A stretch of DNA of 64,000 bases from contig NMRA01000580.1 of NCBI GenBank assembly GCA_002633005.1, positions 65,180-129,179 of the forward strand. Direction: 5' to 3'. Position numbers and translations under genes: made by a program. A model generated the notes under the pieces. That model did no database searches and was not told where the DNA came from. It was given only the letters and a program-made list of their open reading frames with translations. This document shows positions 34,478 through 45,928 of the stretch, piece after piece (position 1 is the first letter of the stretch; each line of letters opens with the position of its first letter). This stretch comes from Phoronis australis (lineage: Eukaryota; Phoronida; Phoronidae).

Positions 34478-34553
34478 ATGAGCAGCGCAGTACTGAAATA
34501 AGTGGGGAGAGGGGGGTTATAGCCCCTCCTCCCCCTATGGTGCGCCGCCCATG
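34478..34553. mobile_element. Palindromic MITE, CATGGGCGGCGCA family (reverse)
   Basis: CATGAGCAGCGCAGTACTG ... CTATGGTGCGCCGCCCATG. Confidence 0.65.
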
Positions 34554-35435
34554 TGTATACACACTACAGCTTTCAGAATACGACTTTTTGTATGTGTAGA
34601 CAGATGTTCTAACTGGTGGCATGACTCATACAAAGATGTGCACAAATATGGCTTTATGAAACTTAAAAGCCGATTTCATGAAACGAAACCGAGAAAGGTT
34701 TTAAATCATCTTAAGAAAAACTCTAAAGACACTTTAACTGCCACAAACTCGCCAGGATGCATGGAAATTACACTATTTGACTACAAAAACAAAGAGTTCT
34801 CTTAGACGAGAGGGGAAAACCCAATTCCCGACCTTCCCCCGCACTCGGCGCTACGCGCCTTGGAATCGTGCTTCTAACCCCTAGACCGGTCACTGAAACA
34901 CTGTTATAGTGTTCTAAATTTACGTTCTGTTTTTGTTTTATGAATTTTTACTTTTTTGTACAATCACATTATTCCTATTTTGATAATCCTTCACGCAAAA
35001 GTGGAACAATTTAAAAACAATTCGTATCAGCATTTTAAAGAACATTCTAGAAAATACTTGAAAGTTCGCAATTTATGAGATACGATGTCCCAAAGTAGGC
35101 CAAAATTAGACATTTTAAGGCTCTACATAAACTTCAATCGGTCACTTTCGTAATTTGGTTTTTGATAGTATTTGTGTCTTGAAACTATCATTTTGTATTG
35201 AGATTGACACTGCCACACCACACTGACCTTAAGTCAAATAAGGCGCATTTGGTTTAGCTCTCTATTTTTGAAAATCGAGTCGGTGGTAGGGCGTTCTTTC
35301 TCATCGTTTGACAATGATGCCGCTTCAATCCTTGCTTACCCTTGTTTACATACATTCACGTGCTTTTGAGCAGACCTTGAAAGCAAATGATGCGGGTGGA
35401 TATACGTACAGAATACTTTTTGCTTCTCGTGGTAG

Positions 35436-35711
35436 ATATTGATCAACCAAGACAACCAATGGCCTGGCGAGGGCGCATAAATAATGCATTACTGGTTCGT
35501 TTCTGGAGTCATTACGACGTACCAACGGACATTTCTCTCACGTGTTTTGCTAATGGCACCAACGGGAACTTGGTGAAAGGACGCGTAGAGAGAGCGGAGC
35601 TACCCCCTTGGATGTTTGGAACCTGTGAAAATCTTCTTCCAGACCTAGACTACGAAATAGAAATTAATGAAAGACTTAGAGCTGAATCGATACAAGAAAA
35701 AATAATATATG
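35436..35711 (+). CDS. Exon: fibronectin type III domain 1
   Basis: A 92-codon exon with acceptor CTTCTCGTGGTAG and donor TATG|GTGTGT, phase 1 at both ends, the standard phase for FN3 exons. It starts IDQPRQPMAWRG, has the B/C strand region ALLVRFWSHY with the conserved Trp, a C' strand ISLTCFANG, and the closing L-x-P-x-x-x-Y-x-I motif as LLPDLDYEIEI. Two cysteines (LTCF and FGTCENL) may pair. One sequon, NGT, is seen. It lies directly upstream of the second FN3 exon with an intron of only 168 bp, showing they form a tandem pair. A membrane-proximal rod role is inferred. Confidence 0.82.
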
Positions 35712-35879
35712 GTGTGTAATGAGAGTTTCCGAATCTTGGATTTACTTTTGCACTTGTTTGAAACTGTGTAAAGTGTCTATCTAAACGAACCATGTGCGTC
35801 TTTCAAATTGTTAGTCTTTTAAGTAACATCCCAACAAACCTATTCAAACTTCTGATTAGATTATTATATAATATACCAG

Positions 35880-36182
35880 GTAAATCTCACATCCTCAACA
35901 TTCAAGCAGCAACGGACGCTTTCATTGTCACGTGGTCCCCGCCTATTACCGATGTTACTAATAGAAACGTTCTTGAATGTTCTCTGGACGACTCATTCAG
36001 TTCGATCGAAAAGCCAAAGATTGGGCAGAGCGAGGTGAAAGAATATTACAGTAACGAGAACGACAAGTTAGTGAAAGGCCACTGCTCCAATTTGATTGCT
36101 GGCACTAGATACCGAGTGTCCGTTGTCACCCATTCAAGGTTCGACGGAAGTGAATTTCGCTCATTTCTGCATGCAAGAACCG
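35880..36182 (+). CDS. Exon: fibronectin type III domain 2
   Basis: A 101-codon exon with acceptor ATAATATACCAG and donor ACCG|GTACGT, phase 1 at both ends. It has the clear FN3 B-strand core AFIVTWSPPITDV, the C strand VLECSLDDSF, and the closing motif SNLIAGTRYRVSVVTHS, matching L-x-x-G-T-x-Y-x-V-x-V of the family. The two cysteines (LECSL and GHCSN) are in positions similar to those of the first and third FN3 exons, which suggests a shared non-standard disulfide. Confidence 0.88.
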
Positions 36183-36813
36183 GTACGTAGGATGCAGATA
36201 TGACGCGAGGGTTCGACAGTTTGCCAAAAAGCAATATTTGTTTTACGACATGAACTAAGTTAGAGAACATTTGAATATGATCTTTAATGAATAGAACAGA
36301 TAATTACGTTTGAAAAAAGGTTACATTTGCAAGAGTGCAAGAGTTTTTGTTATTTTGGCATTTAATACAAGCACATGACCTCAAATTCCACAATTGCGTC
36401 ATACAAAATAATAGACAATTGCAAGCAGACAGTGCAGTACATGTGACTTAACTAAAAACACCCATTTTGAACTTGAAGAAACATTTTGTCTTAGATGGTT
36501 CACGTCAAATTAATAGTATGTTTATAGATGGACCAGGCAGAGGGTGACAAAAGCCATGTCACAGATTTCCTCTATACTATCTGTGTGTGTGATGAGCCTG
36601 GGCCCACCGTCTCCAGACTAAATTAATTTTTTTCAAAACACCCCCTTTTGGTTTCCATGGATACCATTTGTTTCTGGCCAGTTGTGAACCTAGCGGCAGT
36701 TGAGTTTTAGCAAAATTTAAAGAGTTAGCTTGAGCAGTGGAAATTACGTTGAAATATTGAACTTGTGTTACCGAGCAGTGTGTCCTTGGCCGACCTGACC
36801 CCTTAAAAATCCT

Positions 36814-36828
36814 GGATCCGCCCCTGCT
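36814..36828. mobile_element. hAT-type terminus
   Basis: ATCCTGGATCCGCCCCTG, the inverse of the CAGGGGCGGATCCAGG-type end. A similar end is at about 50472-50488. Confidence 0.4.
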
Positions 36829-36831
36829 ACG

Positions 36832-37202
36832 TTTGATCTTGTGTCGGCGTAAAACTGCCAATAGTCCATTTTCGCTCTAAATCTGCGTCGCAAATGCACA
36901 CCGCGGCATCATTCAGTTGCACCTATATCATGCAAGTCTGATATATTTAAAATTTAAACATGGTCTGACAAAGTCTAAAGTTAAACCTGGTTTAAGATCT
37001 TAATACTGATCTAAAGAATATAAACCTCGTTGGTGAAATGAAAACTGAATTAGACCAGGTCTAAACTGGAGTTAAACCAGGTTTTACCTGACCACTGGTC
37101 TAAAAGTTTCACAACCTTTGTGAAATGCAGATTATCTTTAAACCTGGTCTAAGTCCAGTTAAAACCAGGTTTAACTTTAAACCAACTTTATGAAATCGGC
37201 TG
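36832..37202. mobile_element. Second copy of the ACCAGGTTTAAC element (right part)
   Basis: Collinear with 3654-4055 and ending in CTTTATGAAATCGGCTGTA. It directly follows a GGATCCGCCCCTG terminus of another element at about 36814-36828. Confidence 0.55.
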
Positions 37203-37489
37203 TAAGTGTACTGAATGGCCCTTGGCTATCCTAGACTCCAACGACGGCCACTTGACCGGTTTATCATTCGACTTAGCAACTCAAGACTATTCATTAGTTT
37301 TCACAGTTATGCAGGCCTACTGAATTTCACCACTGGGCACAATAAAAAGCTTTGTCTCTATACTGTTCAAAAACAAGTAACACTGCTGGTTGACATATGT
37401 TGTTACATTTTTATAATACGTGCATGTTCAGATAGTTTGTGAATTTCCGGAAAAGAGAACCAGTTACTTCCACAGCATGATATTAGCTA

Positions 37490-37510
37490 CGGGGGGGGGG
37501 GGGGGCCCCN
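37490..37510. repeat. Poly-G/C tract with an unresolved base
   Basis: A G run followed by CCCC and N; an assembly-uncertain junction. Confidence 0.8.
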
Positions 37511-38291
37511 TCCAGACATATGGATGTTAAGCTGGGAAACAATAGAGTGGCTAGCCTCGATCATTGAGAATTTGTCCGAAGTTGTGGCACATGTCGCCCC
37601 CCAATTTCGGCATCTGCCCACCAATGGGCGGGCGAGCGGGCTGCTGGATAATACCCTGACCCTATTCCTCAGAACTTCCCAACCACAACAGAAAAAACTC
37701 ATTTAATGCAGTGGAGGCAGTCGGTAGTATATGCAAAACTGTTAACATTTTCCACACACGAGGCTTGCTCTCCATGCTGCCATCTTGTCTCTGAGCTATA
37801 TTGCCGCAAGCTGATGTGATTTGTGAAAAGATGCAAACAGTTAGCATAGTGACCTAGTTTGTACTTCAATGCCATTGGTTCATTTAGAAACGGGACCTAC
37901 CCATGAGATCTTAATATGGCGGAACCGAAAACAGACGTCGAAGTCTCTAATTTTGAGGTGGTCCTTTTTATCGACAATTTAAGTTTCTCGAGTTTTGGGT
38001 TGCTAATGCTAGTGGAGGAAACTTGAACAGTAATGCAGGTATCCTTTTTAACTACTGTGAAGGTCGCACATTCCACATTTCATCAAATTGCTTTGACAAC
38101 CACCGTTAGCAAAAACTGCAAGCAAAGCCACCACATGTGAAATGCAGTGATTGGGTGTGCCAGGTGCTTAGCAAAGATACACTTGCATGTTCTCTTAGTT
38201 TGTACATTGTTACATACATCAATGCCATGTATAGTGACCGGTAGGCCCGTATCACTAAAGACCTTCTATCTGTCATTTAATCCATTTCAAG

Positions 38292-38552
38292 TGTTGTCCA
38301 TGGTTTCAAACGTCGTGGTGAAGGAACAGAGTGAATACTCCATCAATACTTCGTGGGTCGCTGCTGAAGGCAACTTCAAAGAATATGTTGTGTCATGTAA
38401 GAGACGATTGGAGTTGCACGAGCTGGTCGTTCGTAATGGGACGTCAGCTGTATGCGACGGACTTGTGCCACCGCTAAGTTTGTACCAAGTTTGGGTAATA
38501 ACCCGGCGATACGGGTGGAGCAACGTCACCAGCAACATTCATGATGTATTAG
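38292..38552 (+). CDS. Exon: fibronectin type III domain 3
   Basis: An 87-codon exon with acceptor CCATTTCAAG and donor TTAG|GTACGG, phase 1 at both ends. FN3 landmarks are the B strand YSINTSWVAAEG, C strand EYVVSCKRRL, and the closing stretch LVPPLSLYQVWVITRR, corresponding to L-x-P-x-x-x-Y-x-V. Cys pairs VSCKR and AVCDG match those of the other two FN3 exons. Sequons NTS, NGT and NVT are present. The open frame extends upstream and downstream but those parts are intronic by splice-site logic. Confidence 0.83.
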
Positions 38553-38888
38553 GTACGGAGACTAGAAGCCGTTCTCACTTCATAAATAGCAGTATTCATG
38601 ATCGGTCGAATCAGAACATTGTCACCAACCCTCACGAGAGGCTTACCAAGCAACCGCTGTCTATAATGAGATGCTTAGGGGTCAACCAGGATTGTTGGTG
38701 ACTTTTATAAGCAATCCGACAAAGTTAACGCGCCATGGCTTGCAAACTGCCATATTGGTAAGATGTAACCTGTCTGCGAGCGTTGCCACTTTTTATTGTC
38801 GGAAAACATTGCCAGGTACATCACTAGCACAAAAAAGATAATGTTTTTAACGGTTTTAAAAACGAAAAATTTCACCCGTAATTCAAGT

Positions 38889-39400
38889 GGGTCAATCAAT
38901 AACTGGTCGCCGGGACTTCAAAACCACTTGCCCGAACTTCAGAACCACTAGGCTGGACTGCAAAACTAAATCACCGGGTATCAAACTTGTTGTCCGGACG
39001 TGATTGCCTCACCCCAAAAAATAGTTGGCTGGACCCCAAACACGATGGACGTTGCTATTATAACCAGTTGGCAAGTGATCAAACACGACGGTCGGACTTT
39101 TTCAGAGACTCGCATTGAATATCTCGAAGGATTCAAGTGACATCTAGTGCTTATTTTTCAAACCACTTTGTCTTGTTCAAAGTCGGCGATTTGTTCGACC
39201 ATTGTGTTTGAGCACCGGCCAACCCGTTTTAGGTACAGCCAATCAAAATTTTGGATGCTGCCATCTGCTTTTGAGGTACCGGTAAACATGTTTTGAGGTC
39301 CGACCACCAAGTTACAACATCTGCAATTGGGTTTTGCAATAAAGCCAGATGGTTTTGAAGTCCGGGCAAGTGGTTCTGAAGTCCGACCAGTTGTTGACCC
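38889..39400. mobile_element. Inverted-repeat element, about 510 bp
   Basis: Left GGTCAATCAATAACTGGTCG ... GACTTCAAAACCACTTGCCC is inverted at the right as GGGCAAGTGGTTCTGAAGTC ... GACCAGTTGTTGACC. The interior repeats GACTTCA-x-AACCAC words. Confidence 0.65.
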
Positions 39401-39414
39401 TCCCCCTTGTAATT

Positions 39415-39560
39415 GGTAGTTTTTATTGCTGACTAATTCAGCGTGACCTCACTATTCAAGTAGATCAATCTTGTATCTTAATATGCTCCCGCAGATTCAG
39501 ACGGCGCACTGTGTCATTTATAAAGTAACAAAGGAAAACTATTTATGATCAGCATTTCCC
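39415..39560. repeat. Dispersed repeat (copy at 50887)
   Basis: Shares TTCAGCGTGACCTC, GATCAATCTT-like and ATATGCT-like words, then GTGTCATTTAT, with 50887-51030. Confidence 0.45.
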
Positions 39561-40988
39561 ATGTAAATAAAAGTTGTGGCGGCTCGCCACGCTTCTTTTT
39601 TGGCGCCGCAATTTGTACTTTCTCCCAAATTGACCGCCACCCACCTCAGAATCCTGAGGGGAAAACTTCACCGCTACGCAAAAATCTCTAGTTGAAATGA
39701 GCACCCATTATACACATCTTACAAAGCTACTGTCGATATTTGTGGACTAAACGTGAAAAACAAGTATTTAAGATCGGATTCTGAACCTCCGCTTGTTAAA
39801 CATAATAATATTATCACGGTTACTCTTCTTCCTCACGTTGCTTAATGACCGGGGCAACATACAGTACTCACCTGATAATGAGCAAGAATATGATAAATCA
39901 TTTCAACGGAAGTTTCATTGTACAGGTTAGTTAATCGAGTCTAAACAGTTCAAATATTTTTCGTTCCATGCACGTACCTGGAGCCGGAGAGTTCAATTTT
40001 AACTAGTAGCCTGAAGCCCTGTCCTGGCGTGCCCGATTCCTGCCCCAATTAAATTGGCAATTCAAATACGTTAAATTGATATAAAAGTCTACACTATAAT
40101 GGCGCTCGTTCACCTGATTGAAAAAGCGTCTGTGTCTCATTCTGAGAGGATAACTTTTTGAGTGAGGGAAAAAATTTTCCCACAGTCTACATCAATAGCA
40201 CCCCACCTTTTTCGCTAGCCCGCATAGGCTCTGTCTCAAGTAGCCTGTGTGAATTAAAAGAAAGTCGAATATTGAGGGGAATTTTTTTATCACTTGGGGG
40301 AATTTTTGAGCCTCACGAGGGGAAATTTTCGCGCTATAGTAAAATATTATTCAGAGGGGAATGGAGCCGATATTAAGCTCCAAAATTGAGGGTTTGAGGG
40401 CCCTAGACCGAGATCACACAGTGATTCTTTATTCGCTCCGTATCCGCTGCCACCATTCACCATCACCTAGGCAATGGGGGGATCCCATTTCCCATACTCA
40501 CGTGACGGGATTTGTATCCCACTGGACCATTTACCACCACACTCCTTTCCAAACCTAGAGGAAACACTGAATGATGTTCGTGTATTTTACAAATACGTTT
40601 CTTCAACTTTGTTTATTGCGCAATAAATGCATGGGCAAGTCTTACTAGGAAATAATTATTTGGTTCATGGCTGACTACTATATGGTAATTACCGACAGAA
40701 AAGCTAAACGTACGCTCAGGCGCGTTTTTGGCTATGAAGTAAACACGTTTAACCAAAATCATCGCCAATCTATACCTTAAATGACGAAATATAAAAGAAC
40801 CTCAAAAGATTGAGCAGAAGCAAAACTTGATAACGGAAGCCACAAACATACCGGCCGGCTTCTTCTGTACATACATGTAGTGTTTTTCGAAACGACGCGT
40901 CAATAGACATTGTGCTGTTTGAAACAGTTGTCAAGTGGTCGAATATACTACAAGGTTCCAAAACTTACCTGTTACTTGTTAATTTCAG

Positions 40989-41048
40989 GTAACGAGTTCG
41001 CCTTCAATGAAACCTATGACGCGAGGAAACAAAGAACTAAGTTTAAAG
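40989..41048 (+). CDS. Linker exon: 60 nt
   Basis: 60 nt between acceptor TTAATTTCAG and donor AAAG|GTAGGT, phase 1 at both ends. It encodes NEFAFNETYDARKQRTKFK, charged and hydrophilic, with one sequon (NET). It lies between FN3-3 and the membrane and is probably part of the stalk. Confidence 0.6.
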
Positions 41049-41220
41049 GTAGGTCTTCTAATTCGCTTGACCCCCAATGTATTACTGATACTTAAATCAG
41101 TTTTTGGCCGCAATAAGATTAAAAACCGGACGATCGCCACGCAAATAAAAAAGTTCATGTTCAATTCAACGTTTTGTCTTTTCATTAGACACCATCAGGA
41201 TCATAATTGCAACAATTTAG

Positions 41221-41247
41221 GACAACAAGTGCCAACGTACAGCTCAG
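41221..41247 (+). CDS. Microexon: 27 nt
   Basis: 27 nt between AACAATTTAG and CTCAG|GTAAC, phase 1 at both ends, encoding QQVPTYSS after a split Gly codon. It belongs to the phase-1 stalk series. Confidence 0.5.
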
Positions 41248-42325
41248 GTAACATCCATAGAGGGAAGTGATGGATACATAGATTATAGTCAGTAGCTGGT
41301 CATTACCACAGTTGCAGGGTCACTGAGCTCTGCATGTTATTCAGAGAATCAGTGGCATGCTGGTTCTGAATGGCCAATAACTCTTTAAATGTACAGTAAC
41401 TCCTTATTAGGTTCTCTGCAGATAATACTAACAGAGTTGGCTTGGTGATTGTAGCTAATACAATGCCTATATAATTATGTTACTTTGCTCTGAGGTGTGA
41501 TGTTCTTTCCACCTGTCACAGAGGCGTCTCTGTGTGAGTCCTATATAGAATTCCTTACAGTTGTCACATTCAACCTTATACACAACATTGCTCTTGTTCA
41601 ATAAAGGGATGGGTGACTTCAGTTTACACAGCATATTGGAAAGTTTCCGAAAGGGTTTGAAAACAACTATCAGGTCAAACTGCTGGGTCTATGCAATTGA
41701 TATGGAGAGATAATTGACGTTTCAATTTTATACTACTTGGCCCGGTGTAACCAAGAGAAAAGAAAACTTAATTTTTCTCGGGTCCAATAAAAGCTACCTT
41801 ATCTGCCTCATTCATTTTTGAAAGAAAGTGCCTTTTACAGCTATTCAGAAAATTGAGGGTAACCATTGGCACGTAATAACTGGAAAATCATAGCTACGTC
41901 ACTATCAAAATTTAAATTGGTGGAGCAGATTTTCCAGACACGGTCAACAAGCAATTGACTATACCTCTCTTGTAGTGGATAGGCCCAAAACTATCAAATC
42001 TAAGATAAAGCCCAGAAAAACTGCGGCGATCATCCGGTTTTTAATATTACTGATACTTCAATGTATTAACAGTACATGCACAACAATCACATCTCTGCAG
42101 GCTTTGTATGCAGATAGGGTGCACGACTTCAACATCGTCAGTTTACGTAACGAATAAGGAACACGTCTCCAACATCACAACTCTGTTCTCGAGTTCTGTA
42201 TCCAAACACGGCCAATAAGTCTCATACAAAGTTCAGAATTCACGAAAAATCGGGCGTACAAAGCGCACTTTGTCAGCTTGAGTTGATGTCCGTGTATCCT
42301 GTTAAAGAGTGAGTTTATATGAACG

Positions 42326-42473
42326 CATTTACATATACATTTACATATACATTTACATATACATTTACATATACATTTACATATACATTTACATATACAT
42401 TTACATATACATTTACATATACATTTACATATACATTTACATATACATTTACATATACATTTACATATACATA
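42326..42473. repeat. 12-bp tandem repeat, about 12 near-perfect copies
   Basis: Unit ACATTTACATAT. It creates artificial open frames on both strands. Confidence 0.92.
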
Positions 42474-42834
42474 CCAGCGCTTTTCCAGTCATCTGTTGTC
42501 ACGACCGTCCATAGACGCCGTTTCTTGTCTGTTGTCATGACCGTCTGTAGACGACATTGATGGTCAGTTGCTATGACTACGGATTTACGGCGTTACCGTT
42601 AGTGAGTTGTCATAATTGCCTAAAGATGCTCGTCTTTCAGCCACACAACTTCCAAATGAATTGATTATTTACTTTGGGTGTATGCGTATAGTCAATTACA
42701 GATAATTTCGAACTTGATATTTTTTTATTCTATGATGGCCACACGCCGTTTAACCCGAAACGTGGCTTTCAAAAGTGAACACTTTTAAAACGAGTGTCTT
42801 GATAACGCAGATCAAGAAACCGCGGACATAAAAA

Positions 42835-43150
42835 GCGAAAACTCTAGAAAACGCAGAACTAAAAATCGCTGACTCTTATAAACGCTAGAAACCAAAGTCC
42901 CTAGAAAAAACAACCCCAGAAAACGCAGACCTAGAAACAGCTGTCCATAGAAATCGCTGATTATAGAAAACGCAGTCCCAGAAACCACAGTCCTTAGAAA
43001 ACGCAACCCCAAGTAACCGCAGACTCTAGAAAAAGCAGACCCATGAACCAGAGTCCATAATCCCCAGATCCTAGTAAACGCAAATATGTAAATCACAGTC
43101 ATTAGAAAACAAACGCAGACTTTGAAACCACAGACGCTAGAAATGCATTT
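42835..43150. repeat. Minisatellite, unit about 15-18 bp
   Basis: Words TAGAAAACGCAGA, CCTAGAAAC, AACCGCAGAC recur with spacing of about 16 bp. Confidence 0.75.
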
Positions 43151-45023
43151 CGTATTGGAAATTTTGTCAATGATAGAATGAACTGTATGGTAACAACAAT
43201 TAAACATTCGTCTCAGTACACAAGTAGGCCTACGTTATCACGTAGACCATTACATTATACACTGTACCAGCTGGAACCCGTGCTACATGTAGTGCTTTCG
43301 CTGTGTTTACGCTAGACACGGGAAGTTGCTATGGTGATACATGTTTAAGTTAGGGAACAAAAATATCACGTAAAGGCTCTGCTGTTATCATTTCTGTTTA
43401 GGCATTATTTGTTAGTGTCGTCAATTTGTGTTTTTAAATATCGCGTTTCATTTTTCTTTGAACGTCCATTTTTATAGTTATTTCACAGTACACAAATGTG
43501 ATGGTGATAATCCACGAAGTACATACACGCAACGTGTACCTCAAATGCTTATGTACAGATAAATTATCTTGGTACTATTCCCATCATAGTAGAGCTTGGA
43601 GTGGGTTAGCTCTGCGAACAGATTGTGGCAAAGAGAGTCCGCAGTGGCCTTGACTTCCGGATTACAGCAGCTTCTGTGCGACACGTCTCACACTGTCATT
43701 GTCTTCCAGCAAAATGGAGTCTAATACACGTCTATTTTAACCTATCCAGTACTTGATCATGTTCTGTTGTAGCAGATCTTCAAATGATGTTCTACCGGGT
43801 CAGTACGTGGAAGAGTACTGTTCGTGGGCTGAAAAGTTCGAGATTTTTAATCAGTTATTTACAAAGAGGTATTTTCAATCTTGTTTTTTGTTGTAAACGG
43901 TACCTGTAAATGAGAAAAAACAACGTAAGATGATTAAGTGCAACTGGCAGCCATTTTAATATATCAGTGTTCACCGCGACTAGTTTTAACCTGTCGCTTT
44001 GTGTTTGCCCATAACGAAAAATGGCTGCCAAGTCTAGTCCAGTTACATGTATGATGGTCTTTACTCTTTCCAATAAGTTTGGATTTTCAGTTGACTGGAG
44101 AACACTGACTGTAGCATGTCACATGAAGGCGCAGTGAAAAATTGTGTGTAAAATGTCATTGACAATACAAAGTTAGAGAGTTGCGTGATATCGGCAATGG
44201 ATTGTGGGACATCGATAGTGCAAGCAGAATGAAACCAACCATTGCAACCAGAGAGCAAACATCAAGATTTTCTGTCAACAGGTGGTGAGGAAAATATATA
44301 TCCCTCAATTCTATTACCACAAGATCCATGACGGAGACCTTCGTGTCGGGTAAAAATAAACGTCCATCTCGGACTAAGCTCTTCCAAAAATGTCAATTTA
44401 ACTTAATCTAAAATTAACAGTGCAATATAACTTCATTCCACATGATTTGAAAAATAGCGTAGACCTCAGAAATCGCGTAAAATGACTGTGTCAGCATTTC
44501 TATGGTCTGCGGTTTCTAGGTTTGCCTCTCCTAAGTTCTGTAGTTTCTAGGTGTGCATTTTATAGGGCCTTCGATGAGTGCGAAGTCTTCGGCTTATGGA
44601 TCAAACCTTTTTTGAGACAGCCAGAATAGGCTGAAGTTTTTGTTTCGACAGCTGACTTGTTAGACTTTGACAGACAATCGCTGACAGGCTAGTGTACTAA
44701 TGAAACTCGGAAATAGAATGTGCAGACATTCCCACAGTGATCTTTATGAACATCAAAATAGTTTAAAGGATATTTTTTTGCTGATTTACAAGAGTTTGGG
44801 CACTATTTCTTTACTTTCTGTTATGTTTAATGATTTGAGCGTGCATAGTTCCATGGATTGAAAATGAGATCAGTATGACCCTTGACCTTGGTATCAAAGT
44901 CTCAGCAGAATGTAGTTAGTACTCATCTCATGACTATTAAGATATCGAAATGTTATATTCCTGAATTCTAATTTCGTGTAAAATTGCACCGAATAATAAA
45001 ACTGTCCTTACGTTGTTCTTAAG
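43151..45023. other. Intron, nothing recognised
   Basis: No exon with matched phase-1 splice sites and no repeat family was recognised. Confidence 0.45.
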
Positions 45024-45050
45024 CTCCCGAGGACGGCGAGAATGGAGATG
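45024..45050 (+). CDS. Microexon: 27 nt, acidic
   Basis: 27 nt between TTGTTCTTAAG and GATG|GTAAGA, phase 1 at both ends, encoding PEDGENGD. Strong donor. It would join directly to the transmembrane exon, placing an acidic stretch next to the basic juxtamembrane motif. Confidence 0.55.
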
Positions 45051-45928
45051 GTAAGACTAACTGCTATTTTGCAACGTCTGTTCATGTAAATTGTTATCAT
45101 GATTTTTACAACGCTAGTGTAACCTGTGAACATTTGAAAAGGATCATGTATAGGAGAGTGAGATTCTAGTCTAAGCTTGAGTAACAAAACACCTTGTTGA
45201 ATAGGATGAGGGATAACATAATTCATGTACAGTGTACATTTACTAATGTAATCCCCATTGTTGTGTCTGAACAAGATTTTTTAGTAGTTTCCCGAAATGT
45301 TGAACATTTCTTATATATAACCCAAACGGCCATAGACTTTCCGTACGTGGTAGGCCGACTATGCCCGGCTGCATGAAACAATACCAACTGGGGTCTCAGC
45401 AATGTCCCTTGACGTTTTAGCGCATTTGTGGAGTTGTGAAAACTCTGATTCTCTTTTCTTAGACTGTTTTGTTTTCATTACCAAGACTGGATTTAGCTTT
45501 GATACACTCTGAGAGCGAACTTACGTATACATTGAATTCTCGATATCAGTGAAAATCAATAGCCAGGACTTTTTCAGTCAACCCCTAATTTAAGGACTGA
45601 GTCCCTACTTATTTTCATTAAAATAAAAGCTCGGTTTTATTAGAAAATGGCATTGAGTCGAAGAGGGGCCCGTGATAAAGATAAAATCATAGAAACACAT
45701 AACTCGGGCGAGTAAACAAAGACACAAATACGTTGAAGATTCAGTCGGGACTGTTTCATGCAACGATAGCCACTGCGATACATACACAGTACATACTCAT
45801 GCAACTTTTGGATTTTGGAATTGATTTACGTGTATGTCACAGTGGTGGGAAAGTAAGAAACATATTTCTCTTTTTAATGTTTATTTGTGACAACTTTACA
45901 TTGCAAAATGTACCTATACTCGCTACAG

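Noticed and set aside
34840-34900. tRNA-like words
   Set aside because: No B box and no plausible cloverleaf.
42309-42560. Open frames with repeated IY, TYTF or CICK on both strands
   Set aside because: Products of the 12-bp tandem repeat.
45733-45928. Upstream part of the long open frame with a hydrophobic segment
   Set aside because: A good acceptor (CTACAG at 45923-45928) in the right phase starts the real exon. The upstream part is intronic read-through.
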